Under the pieces are notes generated by a model, which was not told the origin of the DNA, searched no databases, and was given only the letters and a program-made list of their open reading frames with translations. This document shows positions 28,198 through 38,280 of a stretch of DNA of 41,832 bases, in pieces. Every line of letters begins with the position of its first letter. The first letter of the stretch is position 1. Source of the DNA: Limosilactobacillus antri DSM 16041 (GTDB taxonomy: Bacteria; Bacillota; Bacilli; Lactobacillales; Lactobacillaceae). Location of the stretch: positions 582,954 to 624,785 of the forward strand of contig NZ_GG700733.1 of assembly GCF_000160835.1 (NCBI RefSeq), written 5' to 3'. A program made the translations under genes and the position numbers.

Positions 28198-28380
28198 TTG
28201 GCTAAAGTTAAAGTTACCTTAATCCACAGTGTTGCCCACCGTGAACCAACCCAACGGAAGACCGTTCAGGCGTTGGGCTTAGGCAAGATTGGTAGTTCCA
28301 ACATTCTGCCAGACAATGCCGCAACACGTGGTCAAATTTTCAAAGTTGCACACTTAGTTTCAATTGAAGAAGTTAAGTAA
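28198..28380 (+). CDS. rpmD: 50S ribosomal protein L30
   Basis: L30, 60 aa, the small bacterial form ([19 protein letters not shown], then LGLGKIGSS). TTG 28198 is the start: the AAGGAGGG site (28183-28190) is 7 nt before it, while the in-frame ATG at 28192 follows the site by only one base and cannot be used. The binding site overlaps the stop codon of rpsE. Confidence 0.95.
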   Translation: MAKVKVTLIHSVAHREPTQRKTVQALGLGKIGSSNILPDNAATRGQIFKVAHLVSIEEVK

Positions 28381-28412
28381 TAAAAACTAAATAATAAGGA
28401 GGTGCCTACCAA

Positions 28413-28847
28413 ATGAAGTTAAATGAATTGAAGCCTGCTGAAGGTTCCCGTTCAAAGCGTCTTCGTAAGGGTCGTGGTCTGTCATCAGGTCACGGTTTCA
28501 CTTCAGGACGTGGTACTAAGGGGCAAAAGGCTCACGGCAAGACTCGTCTTGGTTTTGAAGGGGGTCAGATGCCACTCTACCGGCAAATTCCTAAGCGTGG
28601 TTTCACCAACATTAACCGCAAGGAATACGCGATCGTTAACTTAACTGCCCTGAACAAGTTCGATGACGGCGCTGAAGTTACTCCAGAAGTTCTGGTTGAA
28701 AACGGAATCGTTAAGAACTTGAAGAGCGGTGTGAAGGTTCTCGGCAACGGTAAGCTGGAAAAGAAGTTAACTGTTAAGGCTAACAAGTTTTCTGCTTCAG
28801 CGGTTTCAGCAATTGAAGCTGCTGGCGGTAAAACTGAGGTGATGTAA
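28413..28847 (+). CDS. rplO: 50S ribosomal protein L15
   Basis: L15, 144 aa, a late-assembly protein with the glycine-rich N-terminus ([20 protein letters not shown]) and [19 protein letters not shown] 28413 after AAGGAGGTG. Its stop is one base before the secY start, and the secY binding site lies inside rplO, so expression is coupled. Confidence 0.99.
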   Translation: MKLNELKPAEGSRSKRLRKGRGLSSGHGFTSGRGTKGQKAHGKTRLGFEGGQMPLYRQIPKRGFTNINRKEYAIVNLTALNKFDDGAEVTPEVLVENGIVKNLKSGVKVLGNGKLEKKLTVKANKFSASAVSAIEAAGGKTEVM

Positions 28848-28848
28848 T

Positions 28849-30821
<1,973 letters not shown>

Positions 30822-30835
30822 TGATGCTTGATAAC

Positions 30836-30864
30836 TTGCGCTAGGCAGCGACTTATGCTAAACT
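30836..30864 (+). promoter_or_regulatory. infA promoter
   Basis: TTGCGC (30836-30841), 17-bp spacer, TAAACT (30859-30864) with TGC before it (extended -10). It would give infA-rpmJ-rpsM-rpsK-rpoA-rplQ an independent start inside the long cluster. Confidence 0.7.
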
Positions 30865-30887
30865 AGGCAAGGTTTATCTAGCTGACA

Positions 30888-30917
30888 GTGGGGAGTAGTG
30901 CGCTTTCCACCGTTTTT
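30888..30917 (+). promoter_or_regulatory. Terminator-like hairpin in the infA leader
   Basis: GTGGGGA (30888-30894) with TTTCCAC (30904-30910), including two G-U pairs, and T5 at 30913-30917, located between the infA promoter and its start. It could end secY-adk read-through transcripts or attenuate infA. The stem is weak. Confidence 0.4.
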
Positions 30918-30953
30918 ACGTAATTTCTTGATTAAGCAAGGAGGAACCGTTTC

Positions 30954-31172
30954 GTGGCAAAAGCCGATGTGATTGAAGTTGAGGGTAAGGTTACTGAAAC
31001 CCTGCCTAACGCGATGTTTAAAGTTGAACTGGAAAATGGGGCGGAGATTCTTGCTCATGTCTCAGGAAAGATTCGGATGCACTACATCAAGATTCTGCCT
31101 GGGGACCGAGTAAAGGTTGAGATGTCTCCATATGACCTTACCAAGGGTCGGATCACGTTCCGGTTTAAGTAA
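30954..31172 (+). CDS. infA: Translation initiation factor IF-1
   Basis: IF-1, 72 aa, an OB-fold factor that occupies the A site during initiation. [19 protein letters not shown] and [19 protein letters not shown] are diagnostic. GTG start at 30954 after AAGGAGGAA. It has its own promoter about 90 bp upstream, the first internal promoter that I can support in the cluster. Confidence 0.99.
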   Translation: MAKADVIEVEGKVTETLPNAMFKVELENGAEILAHVSGKIRMHYIKILPGDRVKVEMSPYDLTKGRITFRFK

Positions 31173-31211
31173 TAATTGTTGATCTAGGAACTCTTAGGAG
31201 GATTTTTAAGA

Positions 31212-31331
31212 ATGAAAGTAAGACCATCAGTCAAGCGGATGTGCGAGCACTGCAAGATCGTTAAGCGTCATGGACGTGTTATGGTGATTTGCTCTGCTAA
31301 CCCAAAGCACAAGCAACGTCAAGGCAAGTAA
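31212..31331 (+). CDS. rpmJ: 50S ribosomal protein L36
   Basis: L36, 39 aa, the smallest ribosomal protein, zinc-binding form: Cys11, Cys14, Cys27 and His33 form the site ([27 protein letters not shown]). ATG 31212 after TTAGGAGGA. Translated by hand from the sequence between infA and rpsM. Confidence 0.98.
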   Translation: MKVRPSVKRMCEHCKIVKRHGRVMVICSANPKHKQRQGK

Positions 31332-31361
31332 TTTGATTAAATAGGAATGGAGGTGCACTAA

Positions 31362-31727
31362 ATGGCTCGTATTGCAGGTGTCGATTTACCTCGTGACAAG
31401 CGAATCGTAGTCGGCTTAACTTATATTTACGGTATCGGTGATTCTACGGCAAAGAAGATCCTGGAAGCTGCCGGTGTTTCTGAAGATGTTCGGGTTCGTG
31501 ACTTAACTCCGGACCAGGAAGAAAAGATCCGTGGTCAAGTTGAAAACATCCAAGTGGAAGGTGACTTACGCCGGGAAGTTTCAATGAACATCAAGCGTCT
31601 GCAAGAAATTGGTTCATACCGTGGAATGCGTCACCGTCGTGGGTTGCCAGTTCGTGGTCAACACACGAAGAACAACGCTCGTACTCGTAAGGGTAAGGCG
31701 GTAACCATCGCTAACAAGAAGAAGTAA
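31362..31727 (+). CDS. rpsM: 30S ribosomal protein S13
   Basis: S13, 121 aa, contacts the P-site tRNA and the B1 bridges. [19 protein letters not shown], the [11 protein letters not shown] helix-hairpin-helix and the basic tail [20 protein letters not shown] identify it. ATG 31362 after TGGAGGTG. Confidence 0.99.
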   Translation: MARIAGVDLPRDKRIVVGLTYIYGIGDSTAKKILEAAGVSEDVRVRDLTPDQEEKIRGQVENIQVEGDLRREVSMNIKRLQEIGSYRGMRHRRGLPVRGQHTKNNARTRKGKAVTIANKKK

Positions 31728-31761
31728 TTTAATTTTATAAAAAAGGAGGTTAGTACTAGAT

Positions 31762-32151
31762 ATGGCAACCAAAAAAGGTACGCGTAAGCGTCGTGCAAAG
31801 AAGAATGTTGAAACTGGTGTTGCGCACATTCACTCAACATTTAACAACACTTTGATCATGATTACTGACGTTCAAGGTAACGCCGTTGCTTGGTCATCAG
31901 CTGGTGTCTTGGGCTTCAAGGGCTCCCGGAAGTCAACTCCGTTTGCTGCCCAAATGGCTTCAGAAGCTGCTGCTAAGCAAGCGATGGAACACGGGATGAA
32001 GACTGTTGAAGTTGAAGTTAAGGGTCCAGGTTCTGGACGTGAAGCTGCAATCCGTGCTCTGCAAGCAACTGGTTTGGAAGTTACCGCAATTCGCGATGTA
32101 ACTCCAGTCCCACACAATGGTTCTCGTCCTCCAAAGCGTCGTCGTGTTTAA
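31762..32151 (+). CDS. rpsK: 30S ribosomal protein S11
   Basis: S11, 129 aa, on the 30S platform at the mRNA exit. Conserved [32 protein letters not shown] and the C-terminus [21 protein letters not shown] 31762 after AAAGGAGGT. Confidence 0.99.
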   Translation: MATKKGTRKRRAKKNVETGVAHIHSTFNNTLIMITDVQGNAVAWSSAGVLGFKGSRKSTPFAAQMASEAAAKQAMEHGMKTVEVEVKGPGSGREAAIRALQATGLEVTAIRDVTPVPHNGSRPPKRRRV

Positions 32152-32161
32152 TGGACATTTG

Positions 32162-32181
32162 GTGGGGAACCTGTTTTCCAC
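32162..32181 (+). promoter_or_regulatory. Hairpin between rpsK and rpoA
   Basis: GTGGGGAA (32162-32169) pairs with TTTTCCAC (32174-32181) through a CCTG tetraloop, two pairs being G-U. No U run follows, so it is not an intrinsic terminator. It may stabilise or process the mRNA between ribosomal and RNA polymerase genes. Confidence 0.4.
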
Positions 32182-32234
32182 AATTTGTCTTTGCCAAAAA
32201 TGCGCACCACGTTTGAAAGGGGTACAGGGATAGA

Positions 32235-33179
32235 ATGATCGAATTTGAAAAGCCAAACATTCATAAAGTTGAAGAAACGGATAACTACGGCAAGTTTGTT
32301 GTAGAACCACTTGAGCGCGGCTACGGGACGACGCTTGGTAATTCACTGCGACGGGTCCTCATTGCTTCACTACCAGGTGCGGCAATTACCACCATGCAAA
32401 TTGATGGTGTTTTGCACGAATTCAGCACTGTTAAGGGTGTTACCGAAGACGTCACTCAGATTATCTTAAATCTGAAGAAGGTTTCACTGAAGATTAATTC
32501 CGAAGACCAGAAGGACTTGGAATTAGACGTGAAGGGACCTGCTGAAGTAACCGCCGGTGATATTCAAGGGGACAGTGAAGTGTCTGTCTTAAACCCTGAT
32601 TTGCATATTGCGACTGTCGCTGATGGTGCAGAATTACACATTAAGATGACAGCTGATAAAGGTCGCGGTTACCTTTCAGCCAATGATAATAAGGCCCGGA
32701 TGGAAGATTTGGCCATCGGTGTACTGCCGATTGACTCCATTTATACTCCAATCGAACGTGTAAACTACACCGTGGAAAATGCGCGGGTTGGTCAACGCAG
32801 CGACTACGACAAATTGACTCTGGATGTTTGGACTGATGGTTCAATTACACCAACCGAAGCGGTTAGTTTGGGTGCGAAGATTTTAACTGAACACTTGGCA
32901 ATGTTTGTTAACCTGACTGAAACGGCACAAAATGCCCAAGTGATGGTTGAAAAGGAAGAGACCCACAAGGAAAAGACGCTGGAAATGACGATTGAAGAAT
33001 TGGACCTGTCGGTTCGTTCATACAACTGTCTCAAGCGTGCGGGAATCAACACCGTTAAGGAACTGACCGATCGGACCGTTTCTGACATGATGAAGGTTCG
33101 GAACTTGGGACAAAAGTCATTAGAAGAAATTAAGCTCAAATTAAATGACCTTGGCGTTTCGTTCCGCCAGGATGATTAA
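32235..33179 (+). CDS. rpoA: DNA-directed RNA polymerase subunit alpha
   Basis: RNA polymerase alpha, 314 aa. The N-terminal assembly domain carries [20 protein letters not shown], and the C-terminal domain (about residues 245-310) has the helix-hairpin-helix [19 protein letters not shown] and [14 protein letters not shown] that bind UP elements and regulators. ATG 32235 after AAAGGGGT. The position between rpsK and rplQ is standard. Confidence 0.99.
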   Translation: MIEFEKPNIHKVEETDNYGKFVVEPLERGYGTTLGNSLRRVLIASLPGAAITTMQIDGVLHEFSTVKGVTEDVTQIILNLKKVSLKINSEDQKDLELDVKGPAEVTAGDIQGDSEVSVLNPDLHIATVADGAELHIKMTADKGRGYLSANDNKARMEDLAIGVLPIDSIYTPIERVNYTVENARVGQRSDYDKLTLDVWTDGSITPTEAVSLGAKILTEHLAMFVNLTETAQNAQVMVEKEETHKEKTLEMTIEELDLSVRSYNCLKRAGINTVKELTDRTVSDMMKVRNLGQKSLEEIKLKLNDLGVSFRQDD

Positions 33180-33211
33180 TTGATACCAATTGCAAAGGAG
33201 GGAACCAGTTC

Positions 33212-33595
33212 ATGAGTTACCGTAAATTAGGACGTACAAGTTCACAACGTAAAGCTTTATTACGTGATTTAACTACTGATTTGATCGTTAATGGTCAGAT
33301 CACCACTACTGAAGCACGTGCAAAGGAAGTTCGCAAAACCGCTGACAAGATGGTTACACTTGCTAAGCACGGTGACCTTGCTTCTCGCCGGAAGGCAGCT
33401 GCCTTCATTCGCAATGTTGTTGCCGACGTTAAGGAAGATGGCGATGACATTCGGATCCAATCTGCACTTCAACACCTGTTTGAAGAACTTGCACCAAAGT
33501 ACGCAGACCGGAAGGGTGGTTACACGCGGATTTTGAAGACCATGCCTCGTCGTGGTGACGGCGCGCCAATGGTTATCTTGGAATTCGTCGACTAA
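33212..33595 (+). CDS. rplQ: 50S ribosomal protein L17
   Basis: L17, 127 aa, at the tunnel exit. [20 protein letters not shown] and the C-terminal [16 protein letters not shown] are typical. ATG 33212 after AAAGGAGGGA. It is the last gene of the long ribosomal run; a conserved-type 3' RNA element follows. Confidence 0.99.
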   Translation: MSYRKLGRTSSQRKALLRDLTTDLIVNGQITTTEARAKEVRKTADKMVTLAKHGDLASRRKAAAFIRNVVADVKEDGDDIRIQSALQHLFEELAPKYADRKGGYTRILKTMPRRGDGAPMVILEFVD

Positions 33596-33623
33596 TTGCC
33601 GACCAACTAAATACGTAATAAAG

Positions 33624-33728
33624 AATCACTATCATTGATGGCATAGAGCGTTACGATGGTGGGGTAACCCTAGTCTAGCTTGAATGCGGAAACCCCGTGC
33701 GCCGCAATGGTAAGTGATTTTTTATTTT
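33624..33728 (+). ncRNA. L17 downstream element-like RNA (3' UTR of rplQ), terminator at its end
   Basis: A closed structure about 100 nt long: AATCACT (33624-33630) pairs with AGTGATT (33713-33719); next inward CATTG (33633-33637) with CAATG (33705-33709); then GGC (33640-33642) with GCC (33701-33703). Further in, GGGGT (33661-33665) can pair with ACCCC (33692-33696). A T run follows, so the outer stem also acts as a terminator. The L17 downstream element (Weinberg and colleagues, 2010) is a structured RNA in the 3' UTR of L17 genes of Lactobacillales; this matches in place and lineage. The match to the model was not computed. Confidence 0.7.
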
Positions 33729-33740
33729 AAATGAGTTTAC

Positions 33741-33824
33741 CTAGGCAGCGAGGACAATGGAGAGTGGGACAGGACTAACTTGATAGTTTGTCGTCCCGCC
33801 TCCGTCGCCGCTCAGTAAGCCTAG
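33741..33824. repeat. Large imperfect stem-loop, part of an intergenic repeat
   Basis: CTAGGC (33741-33746) pairs with GCCTAG (33819-33824). Inside, the arms AGCGAGGACAATGGAGAG and GCCTCCGTCGCCGCT continue an imperfect stem up to GGGAC (33766-33770) with GTCCC (33793-33797 region). No coding potential. The segment GAGAGTGGGACAG looks like intergenic repeats that are common in lactobacilli. Confidence 0.6.
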
Positions 33825-33884
33825 TTGAAGTTAGCCAAATATTGATTTATCAGCGTTTGAACTGTCAGCCAGCTACTGAGCTGT
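33806..33884 (+). repeat. Intergenic repeat, copy A
   Basis: Positions 33843-33883 match the reverse complement of 41739-41779 at 38 of 41 bases. A second block, 33806-33823 (CGCCGCTCAGTAAGCCTA), matches the reverse complement of 41799-41816 with two differences, and the distance between the blocks (19 bp) is the same in both copies. The two copies are inverted and about 7.9 kb apart. Confidence 0.8.
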
Positions 33885-33944
33885 TGCATTTTTATCTTTA
33901 GAATAGCAAAATTGACCCTATTCAGCACACTCCCTGGACAACAA

Positions 33945-33987
33945 GAAAACGCCCCACAAACGGCTTCTTCAGTCGCTTGTGGGGCGT
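33945..33987 (-). terminator. gadB terminator
   Basis: A 14-bp stem with one G-U pair (33949-33962 with 33974-33987), core CGCCCCACAA, followed on the minus strand by a short T run (complement of 33946-33949). It ends the gadC-gadB transcript about 35 bp after the gadB stop. Between 33885 and 33944 I see nothing. Confidence 0.9.
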
Positions 33988-34020
33988 CAGACTACTTATC
34001 TTCACAGCTCAGCTAAGCTG

Positions 34021-35427
34021 TTAGTGGGTAAAGCCGTACTTCTTCAGCTCAACCCGTTGGTGACTAACAATGTGCGAATTGTTCAGCTCGTCAATGGCCC
34101 GCTTCATGTCTTCGATGAAGTCGTGAGCCATGTTCATGCCAAAGTCGGCCCGGCAGACAATCCGCTGAACTTCAACGTTGTCCAGGTTCTTTGGCAGTGG
34201 GTAGGCTGGTACTTGCCAACCCTTCATCCGGAGACGGTCAGCCAAGTCATAGAGGGTCCAGGCAACACCATCGTCAGCCTTGTGCTTGTAGCAGACAATT
34301 GGCAGTTCAGAACCATCATTGACGATTTCAAAGTGGCCCAGCTTGGCAATCTCGTTGGACAAGAAGACGGCAACGTCGTGGGTCCGCTTTTGAATTTCCT
34401 TGTAACCATCAAAGCCAAAGCGAACAAAGTTGTAGTATTGACCGATGATTTGGGAAGCACTCCGGGAGAAGTTGATCGCCATGGTTGGCAGTTCGCCACC
34501 AAGGTAGCTAACCTTAAAGATCAGCTTGTCTGGCAAGAACTGCTTGTCACGCCACAGTACCCAGCCAATCCCTGGGTAAACCAGGCCGTACTTGTGACCT
34601 GATGAGTTGATCGAAACGACGTTCTTCAGCTGGAAGTCCCACTTGATGTCTGGTTCCATAAATGGTGCGTAGAAACCACCAGAGGCAGCATCGACGTGGA
34701 TGTAAACCTTGTAAGGGGTGGTCTTGTTGTAAGCTTCGACCAGGTCGTTCAGCTTGGCGATGTTGTCGTAACGTCCGGTATAGGTAATCCCCATAATCCC
34801 GACAATTCCGATCGTGTATTCGTCAACATAGTCCATTACCTTTTCCATGTTGAGGGACTGGTGTTGTTCATCCATTGGAACGGTCCGCAGTTCGATGTCG
34901 AAGTAGGTCGCAAACTTTTCCCAGCAGACTTGGTAGCCGGAGGAAATAACCAGGTTTGGCTTGTGGGCATGGATGTCCAGGCCAAGCTTCTTGGCCCGTT
35001 CCCGCCAGGCAAACTTCATTGCCAGGCCCCCGAGCATACATGCTTCAGAGGAACCAACGGTGGAAGTCCCCATGTAGTTTTCGGCTGGTTGGGCGTGCCA
35101 GAGGTTCGCAATGATGTTAACACACCGGTTTTCCAGTTCAGCTGTCCGTGGGTATTCCGACTTATCAATGGCGTTTTTATCCATTGTTTCCGCCATTAAC
35201 TTCGTTGCGTTTGGTTCCATGTAGGTTTGACAGAAGGTTGCCAGGTTTTCCCGAGCATTCCCTTCATCCAGGAGCTGGTCCTTGACGATCCGGTAGGCAA
35301 TCCGTGGTTCAACCGGCTTTTCGTTCAGTTGATACTTAGGAAGTGCGTGATCGGAAGAATAAGAGCCAAAAATGGGATCAAGAAAGTTCCGAGTTTCTTT
35401 ACTATTTTTACCATATAATCCAGCCAT
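34021..35427 (-). CDS. gadB: Glutamate decarboxylase
   Basis: A PLP-dependent cytoplasmic enzyme converting glutamate plus a proton to GABA and CO2, 468 aa. The PLP Lys is Lys279 in SSGHKYG, the pyridine-nitrogen Asp is Asp246 in HVDAASG, and TSTVGSSEAC (121-130) binds the phosphate. EYPRTAELENRCV belongs to the conserved N-terminal part. The protein ends GFTH; the terminal His may take the role of E. coli GadB His465, which closes the active site at neutral pH (inference). ATG at 35427 follows AGGAGGT, which overlaps the gadC stop codon, so the two genes are probably translationally coupled. It is the distal gene of gadC-gadB and converges on rplQ. Confidence 0.97.
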   Translation of the reverse strand: MAGLYGKNSKETRNFLDPIFGSYSSDHALPKYQLNEKPVEPRIAYRIVKDQLLDEGNARENLATFCQTYMEPNATKLMAETMDKNAIDKSEYPRTAELENRCVNIIANLWHAQPAENYMGTSTVGSSEACMLGGLAMKFAWRERAKKLGLDIHAHKPNLVISSGYQVCWEKFATYFDIELRTVPMDEQHQSLNMEKVMDYVDEYTIGIVGIMGITYTGRYDNIAKLNDLVEAYNKTTPYKVYIHVDAASGGFYAPFMEPDIKWDFQLKNVVSINSSGHKYGLVYPGIGWVLWRDKQFLPDKLIFKVSYLGGELPTMAINFSRSASQIIGQYYNFVRFGFDGYKEIQKRTHDVAVFLSNEIAKLGHFEIVNDGSELPIVCYKHKADDGVAWTLYDLADRLRMKGWQVPAYPLPKNLDNVEVQRIVCRADFGMNMAHDFIEDMKRAIDELNNSHIVSHQRVELKKYGFTH

Positions 35428-35441
35428 AGATAAATAACCTC

Positions 35442-37007
35442 CTAATTTTTGTGTGCAGGTTCAGCCGCTGCGTTAGTTTTATCTGAAGCGGCTTCTGGGA
35501 TAATGTGGTGCTCACCACGAGCAATTGGTGGTACTGCTGGAATGATGTCCTGGGCACTAAGGTGTTGCGGGTCATCATTGTGATGGTGTCCGCCCCACTT
35601 GTGGTGGAAGGCGTAGATGATAAACGGCAGTATCAGCGCAATAATAAAGCTGACGATTAAGACGCCCAGATAAGCGGTATCAGATGATCTTGGCAAAGTG
35701 CTCGGTGGAACGAACGAAATACCGAAAGCAAAGAGGGAAACTAATAATCCACAGATTGAAACGACTGCCTTGCCAAATGTTCCACCGGGGATTTCATAGG
35801 TCCGCTTCAGCTGCCTCTTCTTGAAAATCAATACCAGATAACCAATGAAGAACAGCAGGTAACCGACTAAGTAAATAACTACGGTCAACGACATTGCGGC
35901 GAAGAACGAAACGTTATCGCTGCCACCACCAAAGGTCAGGACCGCGTCCCAAATTGAAACAATAATTCCTTGGATAACAATCAGCGGGATCGGAACGCCA
36001 GACTTATTGGTCTTGCGGAACCAGCGGGGAAGAATTCCCTGTTGAGCGGTTGCAAACATCCCACGAGACGGGCCGATAACCCAAGAACTAATTTCAGCCA
36101 TTACCCCGGCGGCAATCATCAGCGCAATCAGCTTGACGAGCCAGCCCAGGTGCGGGTTGATGTAGAGCAGCAGGTAGTTGAAGGCCTGGACAACCCCGGC
36201 ACTCAGTGAAATTTCCTTGGCCGGAACGACCGCAGCAACGGTAAAGCCACCAAAGGTATCTAAGCAGATTGCCAGGATAACTAAGATGAACATTGCCAGC
36301 GGATAATTTCGCTTCGGGTTCTTCAGTTCGTTAATGTGTGAAGCTGAGGCTTCAACACCCATGTAGGCTAAGACAAACGAAACGAAGACAACCAGGGTAT
36401 TGAGCTTAGCAAAGTCAGGGACAAAGGCCCGGGCAGAAAAGCTAAGCTGTAAGGGCCCTCCTTTAACGATGTACCAAACGGCCAAGATAAAGAGGATAAC
36501 CGACGGGATCAAAATCCCAATCGAAAAGCCCCACTTGGCAATTCGCGCGGTATACTTGGTCCCGGCGAATTGTGAGAAGGTCAGGAGCCAGAAGATAATC
36601 AGGACCCCGAAGAACTTAATGAGGGGCACCTGGTTAAGGGCTGGCCAATCAAAGACGAACGATAATGCTCCCAAAATGAAGTAGATCATCGTGATGAAAC
36701 CAACTGTGATTTGAAACCATTGAAAGAAGATGGCCGCAAATCCCCACCGTTCGCCGAGGGTGTGCTTGACCCAGCTGAAGATTCCGCCGCCGTTCTTGTT
36801 CCAGCCGTTAACCGTGGCCATTTCGGCAGCACAGAGTGCAACCGGCAGGAACCAGAAGATTCCACCAAGGATTAGGAAGAATACCAAGTGCAGCTTGGCG
36901 GTAGCGAAAGTTGGGTATTCATACACCGTCAATACCATTGAAGCGGTGAGTGAAAAGAAACCAAATAAGGTTAGCTTTCGGGCGACTTGTTTGCCATTAC
37001 TATCCAT
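35442..37007 (-). CDS. gadC: Glutamate:GABA antiporter
   Basis: An APC-superfamily antiporter, 521 aa with about 12 membrane helices, taking up glutamate and exporting GABA; with GadB it removes cytoplasmic protons. The N-terminus MDSNGKQVARKLTLFGFFSL leads into the first helix. The last ~55 residues are hydrophilic and hold nine histidines (HHKWGGHHHNDDPQH, then GEHHIIPEA), matching the C-terminal plug that in E. coli GadC closes the channel at neutral pH. The plug here is unusually His-rich, which could set the pH of opening (inference). ATG at 37007 after AAAGGAGA. gadB follows at 14 bp. Base composition and codon use resemble the neighbourhood. Confidence 0.96.
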   Translation of the reverse strand: MDSNGKQVARKLTLFGFFSLTASMVLTVYEYPTFATAKLHLVFFLILGGIFWFLPVALCAAEMATVNGWNKNGGGIFSWVKHTLGERWGFAAIFFQWFQITVGFITMIYFILGALSFVFDWPALNQVPLIKFFGVLIIFWLLTFSQFAGTKYTARIAKWGFSIGILIPSVILFILAVWYIVKGGPLQLSFSARAFVPDFAKLNTLVVFVSFVLAYMGVEASASHINELKNPKRNYPLAMFILVILAICLDTFGGFTVAAVVPAKEISLSAGVVQAFNYLLLYINPHLGWLVKLIALMIAAGVMAEISSWVIGPSRGMFATAQQGILPRWFRKTNKSGVPIPLIVIQGIIVSIWDAVLTFGGGSDNVSFFAAMSLTVVIYLVGYLLFFIGYLVLIFKKRQLKRTYEIPGGTFGKAVVSICGLLVSLFAFGISFVPPSTLPRSSDTAYLGVLIVSFIIALILPFIIYAFHHKWGGHHHNDDPQHLSAQDIIPAVPPIARGEHHIIPEAASDKTNAAAEPAHKN

Positions 37008-37021
37008 AAGCTTCTCCTTTC

Positions 37022-37041
37022 TGTTTATGATTTGATAAACA
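37022..37041 (-). promoter_or_regulatory. Hairpin next to the gadC ribosome binding site
   Basis: TGTTTAT (37022-37028) with ATAAACA (37035-37041), loop of 6, just 5' of the gadC AAAGGAGA site on the minus strand. It may affect translation start or mRNA stability. Confidence 0.35.
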
Positions 37042-37053
37042 CCCGACCCCGGA

Positions 37054-37099
37054 CTTTATAGTTATAAAGCCAGCTAAAATGATAATTATAATTTTAGCT
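37054..37099 (-). promoter_or_regulatory. gadC promoter region with two palindromes
   Basis: On the minus strand, TATAAC and TATAAA are candidate -10 boxes within a palindrome CTTTATA-ac-TATAAAG (37054-37069). Just upstream is a 28-bp near-perfect palindrome (37072-37099; 13 of 14 positions symmetrical, outer arms AGCTAAAAT/ATTTTAGCT) that covers the -35 area. No good -35 hexamer is visible, which suggests an activator or a repressor acts here. Confidence 0.55.
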
Positions 37100-37390
37100 T
37101 AATTAACAAAGTCATTAATTAGAGATTGCCATTACGAGAAATGTTTACCTTGCCTATGGTATATCCGTTCTTGGACCAAATGTCAAATAATAACCTAATG
37201 TACGCTGAAGGGGGGATCCGTTTGACAGAAAATTACAATCACTGCCAACGGCTGGCTTTCGACCGATAACGGCTGGTAAATAGATAAGAAATCGCTGCCA
37301 AATCACTGCAAAAATTTAACGGTTGGCGGAAATTTACAACTGACTTTTGGGAAACATTTCCTAATTTGCTAACTTTTCCAGCAAAATTCC
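37100..37390. other. Intergenic region between gadC and ecfA1, with short repeats
   Basis: No gene. It holds three copies of AACGGYTGG on the plus strand (37247-37255, 37268-37276, 37318-37326); the first two are 21 bp apart (two helical turns) and the third 50 bp further. AATCRCTGCMAA-like words also recur nearby (around 37237, 37290 and 37302). It may hold control sites for gadC or the ecf operon. Confidence 0.4.
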
Positions 37391-37409
37391 TGTAAGTTTA
37401 CCCGGTCTT

Positions 37410-37418
37410 TGTTAGAAT
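37410..37418 (+). promoter_or_regulatory. Promoter of ecfA1-ecfA2-ecfT-truA, extended -10
   Basis: TAGAAT (37413-37418) with TGT before it forms an extended -10; no clear -35. It lies 34 bp before the ecfA1 GTG. Confidence 0.5.
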
Positions 37419-37452
37419 AAAGAGGATTAACTTTGGAAAGGAACCTACCGGC

Positions 37453-38280
37453 GTGGACGGGATTAATTTAGAAAACATTACTTATACATACCCTGGGGCC
37501 AGCCAACCGGTGCTCAAGGGGCTTAACCTCCAGCTTCCCCGTGGTCAGTGGACGACACTGATCGGCAAAAACGGCAGCGGCAAGAGTACCATTGCCCGCC
37601 TAATCGATGGTTTGCTGGTGGCGGACGAGGGGCGGATTACGGTAAATGGCCTTCCCGTGACCGAAGACCACTTAACGGCGCTCCACCGGCAAGTTGGGAT
37701 CGTCTTTCAGAACCCTGATAATCAGTTTGTCGGGGCGACGGTTGCTGATGATATTGCCTTCGGTCTTGAAAACCAGCAGCTGCCGCGCGCAGAGATGGCA
37801 GCGCGGATTGACAAGGCGCTTGCCCGGGTGGGGATGAGTAAATTAGCGGAAACCGAACCCAGCCTCCTCTCCGGGGGGCAAAAGCAGCGGGTGGCGATTG
37901 CCGGCATTCTCGCGCTAGAACCCGAGGTGATCATCCTAGACGAGGCCACCTCGATGCTCGACCCGGCTGGCCGCCAGACCGTCCTGGACTTGCTGGTCCA
38001 GCTGCGCCAAGAAGAGGCACTGACGATCGTTACGATTACCCACGATCCGGTGGAAATGACGATGGCGGATAAGGTCGTGGTGGTGGATCAGCAGGGGATT
38101 GCCGACGAAGGTCCGGCTAGTCAGATTCTCTGTCAAACCGCCTTGCTGCACCGCCTGGGGGTGGGAATCCCCGTGGCCCAAGACTTGAGTGACCGGCTGG
38201 CCGCCCTGGGGGTAACGGTCCCGGCAGAATATTTAACAACGAATGAAATGGTGGAATGGTTATGCCGGAAATTAAGCTAA
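37453..38280 (+). CDS. ecfA1: Energy-coupling factor transporter ATPase EcfA1
   Basis: One of two ATPases of the group II ECF module, which powers uptake of vitamins and other micronutrients through exchangeable S components encoded elsewhere. 275 aa with Walker A GKNGSGKST (about residues 38-46), Q-loop FQNPDNQFVGAT, signature LSGGQKQRVAIAG, Walker B VIILDEATSMLD and H-loop TITHD. Often labelled cbiO, but no cobalt gene is near. GTG start at 37453 after GGAAAGGA. It overlaps ecfA2 by 19 bp. Confidence 0.96.
   Translation: MDGINLENITYTYPGASQPVLKGLNLQLPRGQWTTLIGKNGSGKSTIARLIDGLLVADEGRITVNGLPVTEDHLTALHRQVGIVFQNPDNQFVGATVADDIAFGLENQQLPRAEMAARIDKALARVGMSKLAETEPSLLSGGQKQRVAIAGILALEPEVIILDEATSMLDPAGRQTVLDLLVQLRQEEALTIVTITHDPVEMTMADKVVVVDQQGIADEGPASQILCQTALLHRLGVGIPVAQDLSDRLAALGVTVPAEYLTTNEMVEWLCRKLS

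Noticed and set aside
34696..35199. 167-codon plus-strand frame opposite gadB
   Set aside because: Antisense shadow of gadB without a binding site.
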